64,000 nt of DNA. Source: Myotis daubentonii. Its lineage: Eukaryota > Chordata > Mammalia > Chiroptera > Vespertilionidae. The notes below the pieces were generated by a model. That model was not told the DNA's origin. It ran no database searches and saw only the letters and a list, made by a program, of their open reading frames with translations. The translations under genes were made by a program, and so were the position numbers. Position 1 is the first letter of the stretch. Every line of letters begins with the position of its first letter. The stretch covers positions 61,080,359 through 61,144,358 of the forward strand of contig NC_081852.1 of the NCBI RefSeq assembly GCF_963259705.1. Direction: 5' to 3'. Shown here piece by piece: positions 56,847 to 64,000 of the stretch.

Positions 56847-57609
56847 TGCCGGGGTCCAACCCCAGCGGGTCCAGGGGTCCCCAAAGGTGTGGACGGAGTC
56901 GGCGAAGAAGGAATGACACGGAGACAGCGTTCAGTTGATCAGCAGCCTAGCCAGGATCTCCAGCCAAGTTCTGGTCTGGATCTCCAGAGAGGTTCTGCTT
57001 TGGATCTCCAGCCAGGTTCTGTGGCCATGTTCCCTCGCTAGGTTCTCCAGCCAGGTTCTGTCCAGGTTCTCCAGCCAGGTTCAGTCACCAGGTTCTAGTC
57101 AGGTTCTCTTGCCAATTTCTGTAGTCAGGTTCAATCCAGGATCTTTTGCCATGTTCTCTCCAGCGAAGTTCTTCTGTCCTTAGAGAACGTTCTGTGTAGG
57201 TTCTGTGCCTAGGCTCTGTCTCTCTTGGTCCTGTCTTCCAAGCCCTGTGTTCTAAGTTCTGTCTCTTTCTGTCTTGTTACATCTGTATTTATACTGGTTG
57301 ATTCAATCCTATCAATCTCTATTACAAAGGTTAGGGCGTTTCTTATCTCCATTCCAGGGAGTAAAGATTATGTAGCTTAAGCATGATTGTTCATAGTTAA
57401 AGTGATTAATTACCCGCCTGGCACTTAGTTGAGGGGTTTTATTCCCTCCCTAACTTCAGGGGAAAATCCCTACCTGGGGATTCAACCTTTCTTGGAGAGG
57501 TGACCTTGGTTAAAACACATAGTGCCAAGAAGGTGAGCAAACATATTAAGAACAGTATGCCATATATGCCAGGTCCTTTGAAACAGCAAGGATGGACCGG
57601 CTCCCGGCA
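56847..57609 (-). mobile_element. Solo LTR of a class II (beta-like) endogenous retrovirus, 763 bp
   Basis: Begins TGCCGGG and ends CCCGGCA (7-bp inverted termini, TG...CA), with a perfect 6-bp target duplication 'tacgtg' at 56841-56846 and 57610-57615. Six-base duplications are typical of class II/ERV-K-like integration (established knowledge). Minus orientation is favoured by a TATAAATA box on that strand (57286-57293), with the long 'aggttct' repeat region downstream of it. No gag, pol or env, so this is a recombination remnant. Confidence 0.88.
56949..57262 (-). repeat. Degenerate minisatellite inside the LTR
   Basis: About fifteen to twenty variants of 'ccaggttctg' spaced 12-25 bases apart. 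They lie between the TATA box and the 3' terminus of the minus-strand LTR, so in R/U5. Confidence 0.8.
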
Positions 57610-57713
57610 TACGTGCGCACCCGCACGTGGTATTTTGTGGAAGAGCCACACTCAAGAAGCCAAAGAGCCGCATGTGGCTCATGAGCCGCGGTTTGCCAAC
57701 CGCGGGCTTAGGC

Positions 57714-58978
57714 GATGGGCCCTTTGGCGGTGGGGACACGGTGCTGCACACCTGGGTTGTCTTTCACTGGTGGCTCCAAGCGCCACTGTGTGCGGGATGG
57801 GGATGTCATTGGCATGTGCGGAGATGGGGCTTCCCCGGCTCCCATATCTGCTCTATGGGCCGGGTGCAGGGAGGCTGAAGGGGGGGATGGTGCATGGGGC
57901 TGATTTGGGGGCTGGGGGAAGAGGGGACCAGAGGCAGGAATCCCGGGCTCCCATTGGGGGCTCTTTGGTTGGCTGATATGCAAAAACGAAAGGAGACAGA
58001 GGACAGAAGAGGGTGCTGGGTTCCAGCCAGAGGGGCTTGGAGAAACAGCGTGTCTCCTGCCGACCGGGGGCCGGGGGCGAGGACCTCAGACACGCTGCTC
58101 GGTGTCTCTGTCATTTCCACGCGCCTCCAAGGACATCCCTGGGCCGCGAGGGGGAACGCCAGCCGGCCCTGCAGCGGGTCCACGCTCCGCCTCCCTCTCC
58201 CGTGGCCGGGAGGGCGTCCGCGTGGCCCTGCACTGCCCTCACTACAGAAGGCGTTTCTTGGTCAAATGATGAGTTTCCCCCAAACACTGGATGAAGCCTC
58301 GATACAAGAAATTGTGCGTAGACATCCCTTGAAAATAAAGCTTGAAATCCGAGGACTTTAATTCTACTTTTTCTCCTTTGTTTTTACAGGAAGGGCAGTG
58401 TTTGGGATCATGCCCACACGGGACCTAAACGCCAGACAAAAGCCCCTCTGCGGCGGAGCATCACGGGAGGAGCTCTTGCCGCTCACGGGCTGGGCCTCCT
58501 GGACTTCCTGGGGCTGGGCTGCAGGGCATGCCAGCGCCCTTCATCAGGGTTGGCATCTCCAGGGCGGCACCCACCCGCAACGGTGCGGGGAGCAGGGACA
58601 GGAGGACGCTGGGAGCCGGGGGCAGAGGCCGAGGGAGGCTCAGGAGACAGAGCTGCCAGGGCTGACCGGAGTCCCCCGCCTGCCCGAACACCTCTGGTTT
58701 GCATCATTCTCAGAATCAAAGCCGCCGGGAGCTGCGGTGGAGCGGCAGGCAGGCAGGCGCGCATTCCGGGGCCTGGCCGACACTCCCCAGATGGCTCCCG
58801 CTCCAGCGCGCTCTCGGGTGACTTTTCCCAAAACGAAATCCTCTTGTCGGGCTGCCTGGGCCTGGGTTTTGTTATTGTTCATACCCTCCTTGCAAAGGAA
58901 GTGTGAGGCAGCTAAAAGCATTCCTTTGGAGATGCTATCTGATCAGCTGGGATTTCCAGATACCCCGGGGCCAGGAGG
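57714..58978. other. Unique GC-rich sequence with strong acceptor-like site
   Basis: No repeat. 58258-58390 is AT-richer and ends in a 3' splice-like polypyrimidine tract and AG at 58388-58389. The frame before it (to 58361) has an ordinary residue mix but no known domain, and no donor or exon partner was established. Confidence 0.35.
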
Positions 58979-59004
58979 GTGTGCGTGTGCGTGTGCGTGT
59001 GCGC

Positions 59005-59037
<33 letters not shown>

Positions 59038-59041
59038 TGTG
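58979..59041 (+). repeat. (GT)/(GC) alternating tract, 63 bases
   Basis: Perfect alternation of purine and pyrimidine, with a 'gcgcgcgcgcgcgc' core flanked by GT runs. Strongly Z-DNA-prone composition. Confidence 0.97.
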
Positions 59042-59164
59042 AGCATGCACACTCCTGCAAGGAGCCTGCCCTCTCCCTCCACGGCAAGGGGCTGTCGGGC
59101 AGAGAGAAACGTGTCCGTGTGGCCATGTGGCGTTTTATGGGCCGGGGTCCCGCGTGCCTGACAG

Positions 59165-59290
59165 CCTTGCATTTTTAATGGTGATGATGTTCCGTGGACT
59201 TGATGGGTGACACTCTCCCGATTCGCAGAGCATTTCATAACATTTATTAAAAAGGGACAAAGTTTATTTGACAATCAGTGACAAACGGGA
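59165..59290. promoter_or_regulatory. AT-rich island, candidate element
   Basis: 'gcatttttaatggtgatgatg' and 'tttcataacatttattaaaaaggg' with 'gtttatttgacaatcagtgac'. Repeat-free. Weak support. Confidence 0.25.
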
Positions 59291-59783
59291 GCACGGACAT
59301 GGACATTGGCACAGCGGCCCTACCCCGTCCGTTTCTCGCGCACACACGGCGTATTATTCCCGCTCGGTAAGTAACGGGGAGACAATCATGGAAGTCCTGT
59401 ACCGCGCGATCGCCTGAGGAGCAGCAGATGCTCGAGGGCCGGCGTTCTGCGCTGCGCGGAGCCCTGTCTGCTGCCGCTTACGGCCTGCAGGGCATTCGCC
59501 GGAAAGTCCCACAAATGGCCGGCGAGAGGGAGGAGCGAGCGCAGCTCCAGGCCTGTCCGTCCGCGCAGGCAGGTCCTGGCGCTGATGCCAAACAGCGGAG
59601 CTGCCCTTCAGAAGGGAAGCCGCAGACCTCGCCAGACGACGCCGGCGTCAGCAGCAGAGGGGACGCGCCCACACACCCCCAGCACCAGCGCACACGGGTG
59701 CAGAACAGACTTCACAAAGCCGTTTTAATAAAGAAATCCTGTTTTCCCATCGCGTGGTGTGTCCTATCTTGAACATTGTTAAC
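59291..59783. other. Unique sequence
   Basis: CpG-containing, no gene or repeat recognised. Confidence 0.4.
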
Positions 59784-59794
59784 AGTGCGTGGAG

Positions 59795-60017
59795 CCCTAG
59801 CCGGTTTGGCTCAGTGGATAGCGTGTCCACCTGCAGACCGAAGTGTCCCGGGTTCGATTATAGTCAAGGGCACGAACCTTAGTTGCAGGCTTCTCCCCGG
59901 CCTGGGCCCTGGCCGGGATGCGTGCAGGAGGCAACCCATCGATGTTTCTTTCCCTCTCTCTTCCACTCTCCCTAAAATCCAATGGAAAAATATCCTTGGG
60001 TGAGGATTAACCAAAAA
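59795..60017 (+). mobile_element. VES SINE, full length
   Basis: Sense copy with intact head 'ccctagccggtttggctcag', box-B-like 'gggttcgatta', 'ttccactctccctaaaat', tail 'cttgggtgaggattaacc' plus A-run. Target duplication 'agtgcgtggag' (59784-59794) and 'agtgagtagag' (60018-60028), 9 of 11 matching. Confidence 0.93.
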
Positions 60018-60028
60018 AGTGAGTAGAG

Positions 60029-61544
60029 ATACATCCCCAAGCAGAGCAAGGCTGGACCAGCCCTGGAGGAAATGGCTCCTCCAGGCTCAGCCCACGCACA
60101 GACCCTTGGTGGGAAGCAGACCCGGGGCAGGGGACCCGCAAGGCCCAGTTGAGTTTGCATCGAAAGCCACACGGCCCCAGGAGTCGCTCATGGCCCACGC
60201 AGACGCTCAGGGAGCGGTGGACACGGCCCCGGGGCCGGCCCAGTGGTGAAGTCCTTCTGGAAGGTTGGAGCCCTTTCTGCGAGGTCAGTGCTTGCGTGGA
60301 TATGCCCAGCCTCCCGCTAATGCCTTCTCCCTCCCGCCAATGCCTTCTCCCTCCCGTCAATGCCTTCTTCCTCCCGTCAGTGCCTGCTACCTCCTGCCTG
60401 TGAGGCATTCGTGCTGCAGGGGCTGGAGACGAAGGTCCCACCCACACATCTGAGACATTCCTTCCTGGCCCCTTCCCAGCGGCAGCCCCGCCCCAGGTGT
60501 GAGCTCCGGGCCAGCTTTGTTAGGAAGGAGGGTTAGGATAAGTTCTGTCCATTTCTCAGGGGAAAAGGAGTGGAGATGAGATGATTTAGGACCCGGTTAT
60601 CCGAGCTCAAAACTGCTCAAGCTCCAGTGGCTTCTGTGCTGGAGGCACCAGGTGAGAACAAGACGCAGAGGCCCCTGCACCTTCCGGGCCAGCCCACGAC
60701 CCCTCTGCCAGCTCGGCCCCGTCTCCTGCATCTGGGAGGGGCCCGTGGAACCAAACCGCAGCAGGGCCTCAAGGCTTTGAGGGGAGGACTCAAGGGGTTC
60801 TCCTGGGGCACCCCAGATGCTTTGAGCAGAATAGAAAGAAATCAGCATCAAACGCCGTTTTCGCTCCGGGAAAGGGAAGGAAGTGATCCCGCCGAAAATC
60901 ACAGGGAAAGGCTACCTGGGAACGAGGTTGGCTGTGGGTGGGTTTCACCTGTGGAAGGGCCTCGGCCCCCCGTGGTCCTGTGAGTGAGGGGTGTGGCAGT
61001 CGTGGTTTCGAGTGAGAATCCAAGACATCACGGCCATTGTGAGCCACACACCAGCCAGGCCCCGCCAGGTCCCGTCAACCGGTCCTGAACGCTCGTGACG
61101 TGTGTAGGACCCTCAACGTTGTTGCCGTTTTGACCCCTGGATGACGGAAAAATACAAATACTGTCAGGGTCCTGGCTGCTGCTTGGTTCTCAGAGCCCGT
61201 GACGGAGAGAGCACGGGGAAATGCCTGAGCGGGGTCCCCTCACTCTGACCACCGCCTTGAATGGGGCCCCCTTCCCGGGGGAAGCCCAAACCGGGACCAC
61301 AGGCTCGTCCGTAGTCCTCGCAGGCGACACGCTCCTCCAGGGGACACAGGCGTGTTCGGTGCCAGCTCCGTCCCACCATGGAGACGCCTGCTCGGCCCGG
61401 AGAGCCGTAGAAAACATCGCTTCCCACACGGACCGCTGATCTCTGCCATTCAACCCAGAGCCGCCACTGGGGTTTGGCTCAGAGGATCCGAGGACAGAGC
61501 GCGCGCAGCCAGAACGCGGGGCGATCGCCACATGTTTTATTCCG
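60029..61544. other. GC-rich unique sequence
   Basis: Contains the minisatellite at 60310-60400. No gene supported. A VES-head-like 'gtttggctcagaggatcc' at 61474-61491 has no following SINE body. Confidence 0.4.
60310..60400 (+). repeat. 20-bp minisatellite, about 4.5 copies
   Basis: Unit 'cctcccgccaatgccttctc' starting at 60310, 60330, 60350 and 60370, plus a decayed fifth from 60390. Copies drift steadily from left to right. Confidence 0.93.
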
Positions 61545-61960
61545 AGTGTCATTGAGCGTCCGCCTTCCTGGCTGGGAGCTGATTGGCTGGGCTTTATTTC
61601 AGCCCAGAGTGATGTTGTAAATGACTAATTTATAAAATCTTTGAAAGTAAGGGTTTCTAATGGAAGTGCTTACGCGGCCATAACTCTGGCGTGGCAAATG
61701 GCACCACTGCCGTTAAGGGTGTGTTGTTGTTTGTTTTATGCTAATCTCCCTTCAGTGTGACAGCCTGTCACCTGCGCGGGGGGTACCGTTCAGCGCGATA
61801 TTAGCCCATATGGCACGAGCTACATTGTATCGAAGCTATGGGCTAATTACGGATGAGTTAATAAAGCCAGGCAGAGCGGGCCTGGGAGCACCCCCCTCCA
61901 CTCCCCAAAGTGAACGCGCCCCACTTCATTTGAGCTTTGCAGTTCTTCAGTGTGGTTTCT
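61545..61960. promoter_or_regulatory. AT-rich block with paired inverted repeats, candidate conserved element
   Basis: Repeat-free. A 15-bp palindrome GTGACAGCCTGTCAC (61757-61771) gives two facing TGACAG cores, a TALE (MEIS/PREP-class) motif. An exact 11-bp inverted repeat ATTAGCCCATA (61800-61810) and TATGGGCTAAT (61837-61847) has a 26-base spacer and overlaps a TAATTA at 61844-61849. 'tgggagctgattggctggg' (61575-61593) carries a CCAAT box on the minus strand. Role inferred. Confidence 0.4.
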
Positions 61961-63964
61961 GAGACAAAACCCACAGCAGCTCCGTGCTCGAGACACTGTG
62001 CGTCTCCCCCTGGTCCCACACCGCGGACGTCAGACCCGGAAACGCTGGCCAGCCTTGGCACTTTTTCTGGTCACTGATTCTCTTTGGAGCAGCTGAGATT
62101 TCGGCACAAAGGGGGGATATGCAAATGGGGGGCGGCTGCATGTGTTCTGAAGTCACGTGGGTTTTGATAGAGAAAAACGCGTCTCTCACACACACGGAGG
62201 CTCCGGGCACCTCCTCTAAGCTGGGAGCGTTGGCGCCGTGCACACCCGTTCACGAGTGGCAAGCCCAACCTGACTGTGGTAGCACGTCCGTCAGGTTTTC
62301 ATAGAAGCTGCAAGCCTTTCATTTGGATGGAATTAACCAGCGGGTGTGAAGGCATTTCCCTGCGAACCTGTTCAGGTTTTCTGGCAAGTTCCTCTCTAGC
62401 TCTTCACCCAAGAACCGGCAGGCCTGTCCCTTCCCCTGTGGGTGGCCACATGTCCCCGCCCCTTCTCCCAGCTCCGCCTCTGTCGCCAGCCAGGGGAGCT
62501 GGACTGCCTCCAGCGGAGGGGACGCCCCACAGGCCGGTCCTTGGAGACGCCCATCCACGCTGCTCTGTTAACCAACCGGCCCCTGGAACGCAGGACCCAT
62601 TTGGCTTCTGCCTCCCGAAGCCAGCCCAGGCTGCGCCCGCGATGCCAGCCTGGGGAGTCGCTTTCCTGGGTGACACCCTCAGCTGCTCCCCGGGTGGTCC
62701 TCGGATGTCTCCATTAACTGGGACAGCGACTCGCAGCACATGACAATCTGCCACTTCAGTCATATTTGCAATAACGGGCTCTGCCTGCCCTGGAAAAGTT
62801 CAGACCAGGAGCCGCGGAGCCGGTGGGCCTCCCGCTGCCTCTGGACACCTGAAGTGAATTGTTGACGCGCCCACGAAGCCTCTCTCTGATGTTTTTAATA
62901 CAACACAACCTTCTTTTCCGCTCTCCTTCCGTATCCTCGGTCAGGTCGTTGGCACCGAAACTGAAAAACCATAAAGGCCAGAAAAAAAAGAGAAAAAGGA
63001 AGAGGAAAAAGGCGAGCAAATTGGTCTAGTTGCCCGCGAGGGAGGCGGTGGTCCGAGCCCTCCCACGGCCGACCAGATGGCGGGGCAGGCAGCTCCCTCC
63101 GGGGCCTCCCCTTCCCCAGCGCGGGAGGGGGCGGAGCGGCCTCTGCAGGCGCATAATGGAGCTCAGTCAAGGGGAGCAGACGCCGCTACCAGCACAGAGT
63201 CCGGACCCGGGAGGACCCACAAAGCGTAGGAAGCTCGGAGACACAGTTAGTGAGCAGGAGGGGCACCCGGCGCCGCTGCCACCTGCCCTCCCTCACAGCC
63301 ACCCGACCGCCGCTCAGAGCCCTTCTGCGGCCCCACAGCCCAGAACCCCGGAGGGGAGGGGCTCAGCCTTGGCCCCCACAAACCACCCAGGGCCGGCAGG
63401 GACCTGGGGCCCAGGTCAGGGTGGAATCGAATATGACAACTGAATCTCTTCATCTCCACAAAAGCACGCGTGTCCATGCAGAGTGTTGCCTCTAAGTCAC
63501 ACGTGGCCCCCGTCATGGGCCTTCAGACTGCATCTTGCTTGGGGCCGGGGCTCTGAGGGGAGCCGGCTGGAAGGGCACCTCGGGGGGCTTTGCACCGGCC
63601 GATGAGCTGCAGGCGAGGGACTCCAAAGGCACTAGACCTGCTTCCTCGGGGCGGGGCCTCCCGTTCCCGTTAGGGATAGAAAGGGCCCCGCTCTGGGTTT
63701 CCGGGGGGCAGCCTGTGAGTCAGCCACTCCAGGCTTTACCAAATCCTGCTGCTCCGCCGCCCAGCTGATGGACGTCCCCCTGGCCCCGCGTCCTGGGTCC
63801 CAAGAGGCTGCAGGCCCGCAGCCGCACGGGCACAGGTGTTTTTCATTCCCCCTCTGGGGAGGGGCGGGCTCCTTGGGACGGAAGACAGCTCTGTCCTGGC
63901 CTCCGTCCTTGGCGCACCTCCCCTCTCCCTGCAGCAAGCCAGCCCCACGGACACGCGGGTCTAC
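61961..63964. other. Unique sequence
   Basis: 62740-63010 is AT-richer. CpG-containing GC-rich sequence resumes after 63030. No gene or repeat recognised. Confidence 0.4.
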
Positions 63965-64000
63965 GAGCCAGGTCCACGGAGCCAGGTCCACGGAGCCAGG
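63965..64000 (+). repeat. 14-bp tandem repeat running off the window
   Basis: Unit 'gagccaggtccacg' at 63965-63978 and 63979-63992, with a third cut at the window end. Confidence 0.9.

Larger units (their letters stand above)
56726..57705. mobile_element. hAT MITE split by an ERV solo LTR
   Basis: Left part 56726-56846 begins 'cagtggtcggcaaactgcga'; right part 57610-57705 ends 'gccgcggtttgccaaccgcgg', the inverse. The perfect 8-bp target duplication 'gcttaggc' lies at 56718-56725 and 57706-57713. Removing the LTR and one 6-bp copy would leave an element near 211 bp, the same as the 13789 copy. Non-coding. Confidence 0.93.

Noticed and set aside
60310..60400. CRISPR-like regularly spaced repeats
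   Set aside because: Head-to-tail minisatellite without spacers, in a mammalian genome.
61474..61500. Possible twelfth VES SINE head
   Set aside because: Only about 18 matching bases, with no body, tail or target duplication.

Overview
This is a 64 kb piece of a mammalian nuclear genome, almost certainly from a vespertilionid (vesper) bat. The evidence is the repeat set. There are eleven tRNA-derived VES SINEs, four HeliBat-type Helitrons with TC...CTAG/CTAC ends, a SPIN-like hAT MITE, and two further hAT MITE families with 8-bp target duplications. Helitrons together with VES and young hATs are a vesper-bat signature (established knowledge). I cannot name the species or the chromosomal locus.

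I find no protein-coding gene, tRNA, rRNA, CRISPR array or complete transcription unit that I can support. Every open reading frame looks like chance in GC-rich DNA, a translated microsatellite or a degraded LINE. The window reads as intergenic or deep intronic sequence: GC-rich unique DNA, punctuated by sharply AT-rich, repeat-free blocks carrying homeodomain-type TAATTA motifs. The main blocks are about 9.56-10.83, 20.5-21.8, 30.7-30.9, 34.7, 41.2-41.6, 42.9-44.4, 54.5 and 61.5-62.0 kb. That pattern is typical of conserved non-coding regulatory elements near developmental regulators, but conservation is an inference I cannot test here.

Layout. 1-8 kb: old LINE-1 remnants (ORF2 endonuclease part at 1-1030; ORF2 C-terminal and 3' part at about 6780-7960), VES SINEs, one Helitron and a GGAT microsatellite. 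8-16 kb: GC-rich unique sequence, an AT-rich block, a SPIN-like hAT, a Helitron in the tail of a minus-strand LINE-1, and a hairpin hAT MITE. 16-25 kb: mostly GC-rich unique sequence with AT-rich islands. 25-29 kb: an MLT1-type MaLR LTR, a SINE/Helitron/microsatellite nest and LINE-1 3' ends. 29-45 kb: mostly unique, with two SINEs and the strongest AT-rich block (42.9-44.4 kb). 45-52 kb: LINE-1 tail plus Helitron, a hAT nested in a SINE, two more SINEs and a 54-base poly(A). 52-56 kb: a CpG-rich GC-box cluster and a GA run. 56.7-57.7 kb: a hAT MITE split by a 763-bp class II ERV solo LTR, with both target duplications intact. 57.7-64 kb: unique sequence, one SINE, a Z-DNA-prone tract, a minisatellite and an AT-rich block with paired inverted repeats.

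The clearest biology is the layered transposon history. Four nests can be ordered in time from exact or near-exact target-site duplications, and all four Helitrons sit in the A/T-rich 3' tails of older retroposons.
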